From CAVRZJ01 sp964594125 (lineage in GTDB: Bacteria > Acidobacteriota > Thermoanaerobaculia > Thermoanaerobaculales > Thermoanaerobaculaceae): a DNA stretch of 64,000 nt. Positions 8,246 through 16,905 of the stretch are shown here, piece after piece. The DNA lies in assembly GCA_964594125.1 (NCBI GenBank), contig CAZQLL010000008.1, positions 1-64,000 on the forward strand, read 5' to 3'. Within the stretch, counting starts at the first letter, position 1. Every line of letters begins with the position of its first letter. The translations under genes and the position numbers were made by a program. The notes below the pieces were generated by a model. It was not told where the DNA came from. It was given only the letters and a program-made list of their open reading frames with translations, and searched no databases.

Positions 8246-9043
8246 ATGAAGGACCTCGATCTGCTCGCGCCTCCGGGCAGCCCGCAACGCGAGGTGCTCG
8301 ACGCGCTCCCCCCCGGCCGTCTGCCGCGCCACGTCGCGGTGATCATGGACGGCAACGGGCGCTGGGCGCGCCAGCGCGGCCTGCCGCGCGTCGAGGGACA
8401 TCGGGCGGGGATCCGCGCGGTGCGCGAGTGCGTCGAGACCGCGGCCCGCCTCGAGCTCGAGGCGCTGACGCTGTACGCCTTCTCCACCGAGAACTGGAAG
8501 CGCCCGCGCTGGGAGGTGCGGACGCTCATGGGCCTGCTCAAGGAGTACCTGCGCCGCGAGCTCGATCTCCTCGTCGAGAACAACATCCGCTTCCGCGCCA
8601 TCGGCCGCATCGGCGAGCTCGAGGCGGAGATCCAGGACGGTCTCGCGCGGGCGGCCGCAGCGACCCGGGGGAACACCGGGTTGACGTTCCAGATCGCGCT
8701 CAACTACTCGGGGCGCGCCGAGTTGGTCGACGCCTGCCGCGCCATCGCGCGGGCGACCGCCGCCGGCGCGCTCGCGCCGGAGGCGATCGACGAGGCGGCC
8801 GTCGAGGCGCACCTGACGACGGCCGGCGTGCCCGACCCCGACCTGCTGATCCGCACCTCCGGCGAGCTGCGCATCTCGAACTTCCTGCTCTGGCAGATCG
8901 CCTACACCGAGATCCACATCACGCCGGTGCTGTGGCCGGATTTCACGGCCCACCACATGCTGCTCGCGATCGCCGACTACACCGGCCGAGAGCGGCGCTT
9001 CGGCGGCGTGCCGGAGTCGGCGCCGGAGCCGGAGGAGGCGTGA
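8246..9043 (+). CDS. uppS: isoprenyl (undecaprenyl) diphosphate synthase
   Basis: A 265-aa cis-prenyltransferase that makes the undecaprenyl carrier for cell-wall and surface glycans. The signature MDGNGRWARQRG starts at M34, with catalytic D35. STENWKRP and LLIRTSGELRISNFLLWQ follow, the latter carrying the conserved RxxxxRISxFxxWQ pattern. About 30 residues precede the core. The TGA overlaps the cdsA ATG. The order uppS-cdsA-dxr-rseP is a widespread bacterial cluster. Confidence 0.95.
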   Translation: MKDLDLLAPPGSPQREVLDALPPGRLPRHVAVIMDGNGRWARQRGLPRVEGHRAGIRAVRECVETAARLELEALTLYAFSTENWKRPRWEVRTLMGLLKEYLRRELDLLVENNIRFRAIGRIGELEAEIQDGLARAAAATRGNTGLTFQIALNYSGRAELVDACRAIARATAAGALAPEAIDEAAVEAHLTTAGVPDPDLLIRTSGELRISNFLLWQIAYTEIHITPVLWPDFTAHHMLLAIADYTGRERRFGGVPESAPEPEEA

Positions 9044-9849
9044 TGGGCGCGCGCGAGGGCACCGCCTTCGTCGCCCTGCCGATCATCCTCGGCGGGATCG
9101 TGTTCCTGCCGGCGTGGGTGTACCTCGCGGCGGTGTGGGTGGCGACGATCCTCGCCGCCCGGGAGCTGGTGGCGATCCTGCGAGCCCGCTCGCACCCCGT
9201 CCCGACGGTGCCGACCGTGGCAGCCCTGGCGCTCGCGCTGCCGGCGCTGTGGTTGGGAGGCCTCGCCTGGTCCGGCGCGATCCTCGCGGCGCTCGTGCTC
9301 GGCCTGCCGCTCGCCTACCTGCTGGGACGGCAGCCGATCGACGGCGCCGCCGCCGGCATCGCCGGCTCGGTGTTCACCGCCGCCTACTTCACCGTGGCGA
9401 GCGGCGCCATGGGGTTCCTGCGGGCGCCGTTCGACGACCCGCTGCGCTGGAAGCTGGTGGTGGTCCACTGCGTGACGCTGTGGGCCGGCGACTCCGGCGC
9501 CTACTACCTCGGCTCGCGCTTCGGCCGTCACCGGCTGGCGCCGCTGGTGAGCCCGAAGAAGTCGTGGGAGGGGTGCGCCGGCGGCACCGCGGCGACGCTG
9601 CTGATGGTGTGGGCGTGCCGCGCCGTCTTCTACCCCGAGCTTCCCTGGACCGCCGCTGGCGCGCTGGCGGCGCTGCTGATCGTGCTGGCGCCGCTCGGCG
9701 ACCTGGTGGAGTCGCTGTTCAAGCGCGACGCGAAGGTCAAGGACTCCTCGGCGCTGATTCCGGGCCACGGCGGGTTCCTCGACCGCACCGACTCGCTGTT
9801 CTTCGCCGCCCCGTTCGTCCTCGCCCTCGTCCTCCTCGTCGGGGTGTGA
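9043..9849 (+). CDS. cdsA: phosphatidate cytidylyltransferase
   Basis: A 268-aa polytopic membrane protein making CDP-diacylglycerol from phosphatidate and CTP for phospholipid synthesis. It has about seven hydrophobic helices. The C-terminal family signature KDSSALIPGHGGFLDRTDSL runs from about residue 233, with the conserved SxxKR-type SPKKSWEG segment earlier. It overlaps uppS by one base (TGATG) and is followed by dxr after 1 nt. Confidence 0.93.
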   Translation: MGAREGTAFVALPIILGGIVFLPAWVYLAAVWVATILAARELVAILRARSHPVPTVPTVAALALALPALWLGGLAWSGAILAALVLGLPLAYLLGRQPIDGAAAGIAGSVFTAAYFTVASGAMGFLRAPFDDPLRWKLVVVHCVTLWAGDSGAYYLGSRFGRHRLAPLVSPKKSWEGCAGGTAATLLMVWACRAVFYPELPWTAAGALAALLIVLAPLGDLVESLFKRDAKVKDSSALIPGHGGFLDRTDSLFFAAPFVLALVLLVGV

Positions 9850-9850
9850 C

Positions 9851-11041
9851 GTGAAGCGGCTGGCGGTCCTCGGTTCCACCGGGTCGATCGGCACCGCCAC
9901 GCTCGACGTGGCGTCGCGCTTCCCGGAGCGCTTCGCGGTGGTCGCGCTCGCCGCCGGCCGTAACCTCGCGGTGCTCGCCGAGCAGATCCGGGCGCACCGC
10001 CCTCGCCTCGTCGCGGTGGCGGCCGAGGCGGACGCGCGCACGCTCGCGGCCGAGTTCCCCGGCCTCGCGGTGATGGCCGGAGAGACCGGCCGCATCGCCG
10101 CCGCCACCCACCCCGACGCCGACACCGTCGTCGGCGCCTTCGTCGGCGCGCTCGGGCTGGTGCCGACGTGGCACGCGGTCACGTCCGGCCGCGACGTGCT
10201 GCTCGCCAACAAGGAAACGCTGGTGATGGCCGGCGACCTCGTGATGGCGGCGGCGGCGCGTCACGGCGGCGCGGTGCTGCCGATCGACTCCGAGCACAAC
10301 GCGCTCCACCAGGCGTTGCGCGCCGGCGAGCGCCGCGACGTCCGGCGCCTGATCCTGACCGCCTCCGGCGGACCGTTCCGCACCACCCCGGCGGCGGCGC
10401 TGGCGCGCGTCACCGCCGCCGACGCGCTGGCGCACCCGACGTGGCGGATGGGCGCCAAGATCACGATCGACTCCGCGACGATGATGAACAAGGGGCTCGA
10501 GGTGATCGAGGCGCATCACCTGTTCGGCGTCGGCGAGGAGCGCATCGCGGTGGTGGTGCACCCCGAGAGCCGCGTGCACTCGCTCGTGGAGTTCGTCGAC
10601 GGGACAGTGATCGCGCAGCTCGCGGTCAACGACATGCGCTTCCCGATCCTCTACGCGATGGCGTATCCGGAGCGGCTGCCGTCGCCGTTCGGGTTTCTCG
10701 ACCTCGTCGAGGTGGGAACGCTCCACTTCGAGGCCGCCGACGAGATCCGTTTCCCGTGCCTCGCGCTCGCCCGCGCCGCCCTGCGCGCCGGCGGCAGCGC
10801 GCCGGCGGTGCTCAACGCAGCCAACGAGGTCGCAGTAGAGGCGTTTCTCGGCGGCCGGCTTCCCTTCCCGGGGATCGCCGCGGCGGTCGCGGACGCCCTC
10901 GACCGCGAGCAGCCCAACCTCGCCGCCGTGGCCTCCCTCGACGACGTCCTCGCCGCCGACGCCAGCGGGCGCGCGCGGGCGGCGGCGTTCGTCGCGAAAT
11001 ACGGGGACAGCTTCGGCAGTTGCAGGTTCCCGCGTGGGTGA
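9851..11041 (+). CDS. dxr: 1-deoxy-D-xylulose-5-phosphate reductoisomerase
   Basis: A 396-aa NADPH enzyme making MEP, the committed step of the isoprenoid pathway that feeds UppS. The nucleotide-binding GSTGSIG lies at the N-terminus. ANKETLVMAG, PIDSEHNA (metal-binding Asp/Glu) and ASGGPFR are all present, as is KITIDSATMMNKGLEVIEAHHLF. The GTG start lies 1 nt past the cdsA stop, so translation is coupled. Length is normal. Confidence 0.95.
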   Translation: MKRLAVLGSTGSIGTATLDVASRFPERFAVVALAAGRNLAVLAEQIRAHRPRLVAVAAEADARTLAAEFPGLAVMAGETGRIAAATHPDADTVVGAFVGALGLVPTWHAVTSGRDVLLANKETLVMAGDLVMAAAARHGGAVLPIDSEHNALHQALRAGERRDVRRLILTASGGPFRTTPAAALARVTAADALAHPTWRMGAKITIDSATMMNKGLEVIEAHHLFGVGEERIAVVVHPESRVHSLVEFVDGTVIAQLAVNDMRFPILYAMAYPERLPSPFGFLDLVEVGTLHFEAADEIRFPCLALARAALRAGGSAPAVLNAANEVAVEAFLGGRLPFPGIAAAVADALDREQPNLAAVASLDDVLAADASGRARAAAFVAKYGDSFGSCRFPRG

Positions 11042-11047
11042 GACCTG

Positions 11048-12382
11048 ATGATGGTGAACCTCCTGGCCCTGATCGTCGTCCTCGGCGTGCTGATCTTCAT
11101 CCACGAGGGCGGCCACTTTCTCGCGGCGCGCGCGGTGAAGGCCCGCGTGTCGGTGTTCTCCTTCGGATTCGGCCGGCGGCTGTTCGGCGTGCAGCGCGGT
11201 GACACCGACTACCGCGTCAGCCTGATCCCGCTGGGCGGCTACGTGCGGATTCATGGGCTCGGGCCCGACGAGTCGGACGTGGCCGGCCAGGAGACGCCCG
11301 AAACCGAGCTGCTGCCGCGCTGGCAGCGGGCGCTGATCTCGGTCGCCGGGCCGGCCGCCAATATCGTCTTCGCGGTGGTCTTCGTCGCGGTGGCGTTCAT
11401 GGCCGGCGTGCAGGTGCCGGCGTGGCAGGACGCCGCGCCCGAGGTCGCGTGGGTCGACCCGGCGTCGCCCGCCGCCGAGGCCGGGATCGAGCCCGGCGAC
11501 CTCGTGCTGACGATCGACGGCGCGCCGATCCGGACCTGGCGCGACCTCGAAGGGGCGACGCTCGGCGCCGCCAACCGCACCCTCGCGGTGCGCTACCGGC
11601 GCGCCGGCGCCGAGGGCGAGGTGAAGCTGACGCCGAAGAGCGTCACCCGCTACGACCTCGGCTACGCCGGCATGGCGCCGCCGCTGCCGGCGGAGATCCG
11701 CGGCGTGCAGTCCGGCAGCCCCGCCGAGCAGGCCGGGTTGCGCGCCGGCGACCGCATCCTCGCCGTCAATGGTGAGGCAGTGCGCCACTTCTACGACGTC
11801 ATGCGCCTGGTCGGGCGGAACCCGAACCGCGAGGTGGTGCTCACCATCGCGCGCGGCGGCGAGACGCTCAGCGTGCCGGCGACGCCGCGCGACGTCGACG
11901 GCCAGGGCAAGCTCGGCATCCCGGCGCCCAATCCGACGGCGCTCAAGCGCCTGGGGCCGCTCGCCGCCGTCGCCGAGGGCGCCCGCGAGTGCGGCCGTAT
12001 GACCCGCGAGACGTTCGCCGTGCTCGGCCGCCTGGTCAGCGGCCGGGCGTCGATGAAGCAGATGTCGGGGCCGATCGACATCGCCCGCTTCTCCGGCGAG
12101 GCGGCGCGCACCGGAGCCGTCGCGCTGGTGTGGCTGCTCGGCGTGATCTCGCTGCAGCTCGCGATCTTCAATCTTCTGCCGATCCCGCTGCTCGACGGCG
12201 GCCACCTGGCGCTGATCGCGGTCGAGGCGCTGCGCCGCAGGGATCTCCCCTGGAAGCTCAAGGAGCGCATCCTCAACATCGGGTTCTACCTCATCATCTG
12301 CCTGGTGATCGTCGTCCTCTACAACGACATCGTGAAGATCCTCCCGGCCGGAGTGGAGAAGCTGGTCCCGTGGCGGAAGTGA
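11048..12382 (+). CDS. rseP: site-2 intramembrane protease RseP
   Basis: A 444-aa zinc metalloprotease of the inner membrane. The HEGGH active site is at residues 19-23 in the first helix, and the third metal ligand D383 is in LLDGGHL. Two PDZ domains sit between them (about 110-190 and 205-290, with PASPAAEAGIEPGD and VQSGSPAEQAGLRAGDRI). In characterised bacteria RseP cleaves anti-sigma factors and remnant signal peptides. It ends 3 nt from the convergent nfo stop. Confidence 0.94.
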   Translation: MMVNLLALIVVLGVLIFIHEGGHFLAARAVKARVSVFSFGFGRRLFGVQRGDTDYRVSLIPLGGYVRIHGLGPDESDVAGQETPETELLPRWQRALISVAGPAANIVFAVVFVAVAFMAGVQVPAWQDAAPEVAWVDPASPAAEAGIEPGDLVLTIDGAPIRTWRDLEGATLGAANRTLAVRYRRAGAEGEVKLTPKSVTRYDLGYAGMAPPLPAEIRGVQSGSPAEQAGLRAGDRILAVNGEAVRHFYDVMRLVGRNPNREVVLTIARGGETLSVPATPRDVDGQGKLGIPAPNPTALKRLGPLAAVAEGARECGRMTRETFAVLGRLVSGRASMKQMSGPIDIARFSGEAARTGAVALVWLLGVISLQLAIFNLLPIPLLDGGHLALIAVEALRRRDLPWKLKERILNIGFYLIICLVIVVLYNDIVKILPAGVEKLVPWRK

Positions 12383-12385
12383 AGC

Positions 12386-13237
12386 TCATACTCGCGACTG
12401 CTTCTGCCATCGGCGCAGCAGGCTGAGCGCGCGGCGCACCAGCGCGTTGCCGGCGCCGGGAGGGATCTCGAGGACCATCGGCGTGGCGGCGAGCGCCGGG
12501 TGCGCGAGCAGCTCGCGGTAGAAGCGCTCGCCGAGCAGCCCCTCGCCGGGGGGAGCGTGGCGGTCGCGCAACGAGCCGAGCGGGACGCTGGTGTCGTTGA
12601 TGTGGAGCGCGTCGGGTGCAGCGCGGTCCCAGTGCTCGGCCACCTCGTCCAGCACGCGCTGCAGGCCGCCCGCCTTCAGATCGTAGCCGGCGGCCCACAG
12701 GTGCGCGGTGTCGAGACAGATCCCGACGCGGTCGGCGACGGCGGCCTCGCGCAGGCGGGCCAGCTCCTCCGGCGTGCGGCCGAGCTGTCCGCCGCCGCCC
12801 GCCTGCCCCTCGAGCAGCAGCCGCACGGCGCCCGCGGTCTCGATCGCCTCGGCGACCGCCGCGCGGCAGCGCGCCTCGGCGTCGCCGCGGTCGCCGCCGC
12901 GCGCCGAGCCGGGGTGCAGCACGACGGCGTCGATGCCTAGCGCGCCGGCGCGCTCCAGCTCCTCCGCGAGCGCCGCGATCGAGCGCTGGCGCAACACGTC
13001 GTCGGCGCTCGCGAGGTTGAGCAGATAGGGAGCGTGCGCGAGCAGTGCGCCGGAGACCGCCGCCCGCCCCGGCGAGGCCGCGGCGCGGGCGATCTCCGCG
13101 GCCGTGAGCGGCGCGGCGGCCCAGCGGCCGGGCGCGCGCAGGAACACCTGCAGCGCGCTGCAGCGCAGCGCCGCGGCGGCGGCGATCGCACGCGAGACGC
13201 CGCCGGCGGCCGAGAGGTGAGCACCGAGCCGCGCCAT
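12386..13237 (-). CDS. nfo: endonuclease IV (AP endonuclease)
   Basis: A 283-aa TIM-barrel enzyme that cuts DNA 5' of abasic sites. Metal-ligand segments are in order: GAHLSAAGG, HAPYLLNLAS, VVLHPGSARGG, LLLEGQAGGGGQLG, ICLDTAHLWAAGYD, LHINDT, DRHAPPGEG and VLEIPP. Length is normal. Promoter and start overlap those of the divergent PASTA gene: its -10 (TACCAT) leaves only 7 nt before the ATG. Confidence 0.92.
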   Translation of the reverse strand: MARLGAHLSAAGGVSRAIAAAAALRCSALQVFLRAPGRWAAAPLTAAEIARAAASPGRAAVSGALLAHAPYLLNLASADDVLRQRSIAALAEELERAGALGIDAVVLHPGSARGGDRGDAEARCRAAVAEAIETAGAVRLLLEGQAGGGGQLGRTPEELARLREAAVADRVGICLDTAHLWAAGYDLKAGGLQRVLDEVAEHWDRAAPDALHINDTSVPLGSLRDRHAPPGEGLLGERFYRELLAHPALAATPMVLEIPPGAGNALVRRALSLLRRWQKQSRV

Positions 13238-13244
13238 GGCGACT

Positions 13245-13254
13245 ATGGTACCCT
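13245..13254. promoter_or_regulatory. overlapping divergent -10 elements (nfo / PASTA)
   Basis: ATGGTACCCT contains TGG-TACCCT (hexamer 13249-13254) reading right and TACCAT (13250 to 13245) reading left, sharing one TA step. The left one is 7 nt from the nfo ATG and the right one 14 nt from the PASTA ATG. Confidence 0.45.
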
Positions 13255-13268
13255 CGCGGACGGCGACG

Positions 13269-13973
13269 ATGTCGGTGCTCCGCTGGTTTGCGGCCATCTC
13301 GGGCGGCCTGGTTGGCTGCGCTCTTGCGGTCTGGCTCGTGCTGTGGATCAGCCTGCGTTCATCGGCGGTCCGCGTACCGGACGTGCGCGGGATGGAGATC
13401 TCGCAGGGCGCCGGCGTGCTGCGCGAGAGCGGTCTCGTGGTCCGCATCCACGAGGGCGTGTTCGACGCCGAGGTACCGGTGGGCCGGATCGCGCAGCAGC
13501 GTCCGGGCAGCGGGTTCGAGCTCAAGCGCGGCGCCACGGTGGTGCTGTCGCCCTCGCTCGGCAGGGAGGCGCGCCGGCTCGGCAGTCTGGTCGGGCTCCC
13601 GGTGTCGCTGGCGGAGGCGGAGGTCGAGGCCGAGGGTTTGACCGTTGCCGGCGAGTGCCTGGTCGAGGAGCAGGCGAACGCTGTGGTCGTGCTGGCGCAG
13701 GCACCCGCCGCCGGCACGCTGGTCGCGCCGGCGAGCGGCGTGGCGCTGCTGGTCAACCGCGTGCCCGCCCGCCGGCGCTACGTGATGCCGGACTTCGTCG
13801 GCATGAGCGAGGCGGACGCCAGCCGCATCATCCGCGACCAGGGGTTCCGTCTAGCGGCGATCCAGCGCGTCCCCTACGCCGGCGCGCCCGACGGTCTCGT
13901 GTTGCGGCAGGACCCGGCCGGCGGCGGCCCGGTGGAGGACGCTGCGGTCGTGGGGCTGTGGGTGAGCCGATGA
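13269..13973 (+). CDS. membrane-anchored PASTA-domain protein
   Basis: 234 aa. One N-terminal transmembrane helix (about 5-30, GGLVGCALAVWLVLWISL) is followed by three PASTA repeats outside the membrane: VPDVRGMEISQGAGVL, LVGLPVSLAEAEVEAEGL and MPDFVGMSEADASRIIRDQG. PASTA domains bind muropeptides or peptidoglycan and usually belong to PrkC kinases or PBPs; here there is no kinase domain on the same chain. I chose the ATG at 13269 because an upstream ATG at 13236 overlaps the nfo start and precedes the promoter. The stop overlaps the rpe ATG. Confidence 0.8.
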   Translation: MSVLRWFAAISGGLVGCALAVWLVLWISLRSSAVRVPDVRGMEISQGAGVLRESGLVVRIHEGVFDAEVPVGRIAQQRPGSGFELKRGATVVLSPSLGREARRLGSLVGLPVSLAEAEVEAEGLTVAGECLVEEQANAVVVLAQAPAAGTLVAPASGVALLVNRVPARRRYVMPDFVGMSEADASRIIRDQGFRLAAIQRVPYAGAPDGLVLRQDPAGGGPVEDAAVVGLWVSR

Positions 13974-14629
13974 GGGGAGTCAGGATCGCGCCGTCGATGC
14001 TCGCCTGCGATCTCGCGCGCGTCGCCGACGAGGTGCGCTCCGTCGAGGCGGCGGGTGCGGACCTGTTGCACTTCGACGTGATGGACGGCGTGTTCGTGCC
14101 CAACCTCACCTTCGGGCCGGGGCTGTGCGCCGCGGTACGGCGCGTCACCTCGCTGCCGCTCGACGTGCACCTCATGGTGGCGGACGCCACGCCGCTGCTC
14201 GAGCCGTTCGCGCGCGCCGGCGCCGCGCGGATCTGCGTCCACGCGGAGGCGGCCCCCCACCTGCACCGCACGCTCGCGCGCATCCGCGAGCTCGGGGCAT
14301 CGCCGGGCGTGGCGCTCAACCCGCTGACCCCTTGCTGCGCGCTCGACGAGGCGTGGCCGTTCCTCGACTTCGTGCTGGTGATGTCGGTCAACCCGGGGTT
14401 CGGGGGCCAGCGGTTCATACCCGAGACCGAGGCCAAGCTCAGGCAGCTCGCCCGCCGGCGCGACGGCCGGCACCCCGCGGTCGAGCTCGCCGTCGACGGG
14501 GGCGTGGACACGGGCAACGCCGCTCTCCTGCGTGCCGCCGGCGCCGACGTGCTGGTCGCCGGCACGGCGATCTTCGCGGCCGCCGACCGGGGGCAGGCGG
14601 TGGCTGCGCTGCGGGATCTGGAGGCGTGA
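13970..14629 (+). CDS. rpe: ribulose-phosphate 3-epimerase
   Basis: A 219-aa TIM-barrel enzyme interconverting ribulose-5-P and xylulose-5-P. Signatures are IAPSMLACD, HFDVMDGVFVPNLTFGP (metal His and Asp), LDVHLMV, MSVNPGFGGQ and ELAVDGGV. Length is standard. It overlaps the PASTA gene (ATGA) and the bamD-like gene (TGATG), so the three are translationally coupled. RpiB, a partner in the pentose phosphate pathway, is at 42668. Confidence 0.95.
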   Translation: MRGVRIAPSMLACDLARVADEVRSVEAAGADLLHFDVMDGVFVPNLTFGPGLCAAVRRVTSLPLDVHLMVADATPLLEPFARAGAARICVHAEAAPHLHRTLARIRELGASPGVALNPLTPCCALDEAWPFLDFVLVMSVNPGFGGQRFIPETEAKLRQLARRRDGRHPAVELAVDGGVDTGNAALLRAAGADVLVAGTAIFAAADRGQAVAALRDLEA

Positions 14630-15357
14630 TGAGGCGTCTGGCCGTCGTGGCGGTGCTTCTGGTACTCGCAGGGTGCTCCGCGAAGAAGCAGGACCAGGCC
14701 TTTTTCGACGAGATGGGCCACCTCACGAAGGAGGAGATCCTCACCAAGGGCGACGCTCTCCTCGCGGAGAAGGAGCGCGAAGAGGCACGGCGCTACTACT
14801 CGTTCCTGGCCGACTCGTTCCCCAACGACCCCCTCGGCCGCAGGGCCGCCCTCAAGCTCGCCGACAGCTACTTCGAGGCCAGGGATATCGAGAGCCTCAC
14901 CGAGGCGCAGCTCCGCTACAAGGACTTCGCCAATCGTTTCCCGAACGACCCGCAGCGCGCCTACGCGCTGCTGCAGCTCGCGAAGACCTACGCCAAGCAG
15001 CGCAAGGGGCCGCTGCGCGACCTCACGCCGGCGCGCGAGGCCGCCGCCGCGCTGACCCAGCTCCTGGAGATCTTTCCCGACTCGCCGTACAGCGGCGAGG
15101 CGAGAGAGCTGCTCGCCTCGTGTCAGGAGGACCTCGCGCTGCACGAGCTCGAGGTGGCCCGGTACTACATCACCGCGAAGGGCTGGCAGGGCGCGTACCT
15201 CCGGCTGACCTACCTGATCGCCACCTATCCGGACTCGAAGGCGGCCGGCGAGGCCCGCGCCCTGCTGGCGAAGGCCGAGGCCGCGATCGGTCCGCTCGAC
15301 AAGGCGCCGACGGGGGCGGGCGCAAAGCCTGCCCCGAGTTCGTCACGGGAGCGTTGA
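14629..15357 (+). CDS. bamD: BamD-like outer-membrane assembly lipoprotein
   Basis: 242 aa. The lipobox is LLVLAGC, cleaved before C17. Tetratricopeptide-like helical repeats follow: ARRYYSFLADSFPNDP, AQLRYKDFANRFPNDP and ALTQLLEIFPDSPYSGEA. These are typical of BamD/YfiO, which docks to BamA during beta-barrel insertion. About 20 charged and Pro-rich residues extend the C-terminus. It is coupled to rpe by TGATG. The promoter of the next gene begins inside its last codons. Confidence 0.82.
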   Translation: MRRLAVVAVLLVLAGCSAKKQDQAFFDEMGHLTKEEILTKGDALLAEKEREEARRYYSFLADSFPNDPLGRRAALKLADSYFEARDIESLTEAQLRYKDFANRFPNDPQRAYALLQLAKTYAKQRKGPLRDLTPAREAAAALTQLLEIFPDSPYSGEARELLASCQEDLALHELEVARYYITAKGWQGAYLRLTYLIATYPDSKAAGEARALLAKAEAAIGPLDKAPTGAGAKPAPSSSRER

Positions 15358-15382
15358 CGGGGCCGTGTGCGTGCGGTATTGT
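15354..15382 (+). promoter_or_regulatory. sigma-70-type promoter of the LysM gene
   Basis: TTGACG (15354-15359), 17 bp, TATTGT (15377-15382). The predicted start at about 15389 gives a 39-nt leader with a GGGGAG ribosome site before the ATG at 15428. Confidence 0.6.
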
Positions 15383-15427
15383 GGGACGCGAGGAGCTCGG
15401 AGAGGCAAAAGGAAGGGGAGTCCAGCC

Positions 15428-16546
15428 ATGGGCCGCGCGACTGTCGCTTTCGTCATCGCTCTCGGGTTGACCTGGGCCGCAGCGGGCGAGGTGGTCAACC
15501 CGCCCCCGAGCCCTCTCCACAAGGTGGGCGATCACTGGACGCCCTACGATCCACCGACCGAGTTCCCGCCCGACATCCAGGTGTACACGATCCAGCCGGG
15601 CGACACTTTGTGGGACCTGGCGCAGAAGTTCTACGGCAACGCGTACCTGTGGCCGCAGCTCTGGGAACCGAACACCTACATCCGGGACGCCCACTGGATC
15701 TACCCCGGGGATCCCCTGCTCGTCATGCCGAAACCGGGTGAGGCGGCGCCCGCCGAGCAGGCCCCCGCGCCGCCGGCCGCCGCGCCCGCTGCGGAGCCTC
15801 TGGGCGAAGCGCCAGCCGAGCCCGAGGCAGCCCCGCCCGCCGAGGGCGAGGGCAGCCCGCTGGTCGCAATCGGGAGCGAATCCGACATCTACTGCTTCGC
15901 CTACCTCGACGACGTCGGCGAGGAGTTGCCGTTCCACATCACCGGCGCCGAGGAGGCCCCGGTGCACTTCACGTTCAGCACCGGCGACATCGTCTACCTG
16001 TCGGGCGGCGAGGCGGACGGCGTCACCGCCGGGCAGGAGTTCTTCGTCATCCGCGTCGGCGACACCCTCAAGCACCCCGCCACCGGCGCGAGGATCGGCC
16101 GCGTCATGCTCTACCAGGGCCACCTGCGCGTGCTGTGCACCACCGACCACGGCGCCACGGCCGAGATCCTGTCCGCCTGCGACGCCATCGTCATCGGCGA
16201 CAGACTCAAGCCGTTCGAGCCGATCCCGATCCCGATGACGGTGCTCACGGCCCCGACGACCCGCTGCGACCCGCCGAACGACAAGGCGAAGGGGTACATT
16301 GTCTACAGCAAGGAGGGCCTCGAGGCTTTCGGCGAGGACCACATGGTGCTCCTCGACCTCGGCGAGGCCGACCAGGCGGCGCCCGGCACGTTGTGCAACA
16401 TCTACCGCGACAACCCTGCGCCGGACATCCCGCGGCTGCTGCTCGGCGAGCTGGCGATCCTGGTCGCCGGCGATCACTGGGCCACCGGGAAGGTGATCAG
16501 GTCGGTGCAGCCGATGGCGCTGGGCGATCGGGTCGAGCTCAAGTGA
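15428..16546 (+). CDS. secreted LysM-domain protein
   Basis: 372 aa. The signal peptide ends near AAAGEV (about residue 20). One LysM domain starts at Y53 (YTIQPGDTLWDLAQKFYGN), binding glycan chains of peptidoglycan. A Pro/Ala/Glu linker (about 105-140) follows, then a ~230-residue beta-rich region with STGDIVYLSGG and RIGRVMLYQGHLRVL. This architecture resembles periplasmic LysM proteins of unknown role found beside envelope genes. The TGA overlaps the GTG of the Fis-like gene. Confidence 0.75.
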   Translation: MGRATVAFVIALGLTWAAAGEVVNPPPSPLHKVGDHWTPYDPPTEFPPDIQVYTIQPGDTLWDLAQKFYGNAYLWPQLWEPNTYIRDAHWIYPGDPLLVMPKPGEAAPAEQAPAPPAAAPAAEPLGEAPAEPEAAPPAEGEGSPLVAIGSESDIYCFAYLDDVGEELPFHITGAEEAPVHFTFSTGDIVYLSGGEADGVTAGQEFFVIRVGDTLKHPATGARIGRVMLYQGHLRVLCTTDHGATAEILSACDAIVIGDRLKPFEPIPIPMTVLTAPTTRCDPPNDKAKGYIVYSKEGLEAFGEDHMVLLDLGEADQAAPGTLCNIYRDNPAPDIPRLLLGELAILVAGDHWATGKVIRSVQPMALGDRVELK

Positions 16547-16803
16547 CGGGCGCCTCGCGCGAGGAGCGGCGCGAGGCGCTGCGGCGCCTCGGCGATACCT
16601 TCACGTCGGTCGCCGATGCGCTGCTCGACCGCGGCCTTGATCTCGAGGAGGCGGTCGCTGCGTTCGAGGCGCGCTACGTTCGGGCCGCCGTGGAGCGCCA
16701 CGGCGGCAACCTGTCGCAGGCCGCGCAGACGCTCGGCATCCACCGCAACACGCTGCGCGCGAAGATGAAACGCAACGGCACCCGGCCCGCGGGCCGCGGC
16801 TAG
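16543..16803 (+). CDS. Fis-type helix-turn-helix DNA-binding protein
   Basis: An 86-aa basic protein. The C-terminal ~40 residues (AVERHGGNLSQAAQTLGIHR, then NTLRAKMK) form the Fis/NtrC-type HTH_8. The N-terminal half is an amphipathic helix pair likely used for dimerisation. No AAA+ or receiver domain is attached. The GTG start overlaps the LysM stop (GTGA). It may be a small nucleoid or operon regulator; its targets are unknown. Confidence 0.75.
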   Translation: MTGASREERREALRRLGDTFTSVADALLDRGLDLEEAVAAFEARYVRAAVERHGGNLSQAAQTLGIHRNTLRAKMKRNGTRPAGRG

Positions 16804-16905
16804 AGGGGACTGGATTACCCGGCAGCGACGGGAGCGCGGCGGCGAACGCGGACGCCGCCGGTGCGCGCGTGCGGTCGCGCTCCGGATCGTCGATGGGAGG
16901 CGCGG

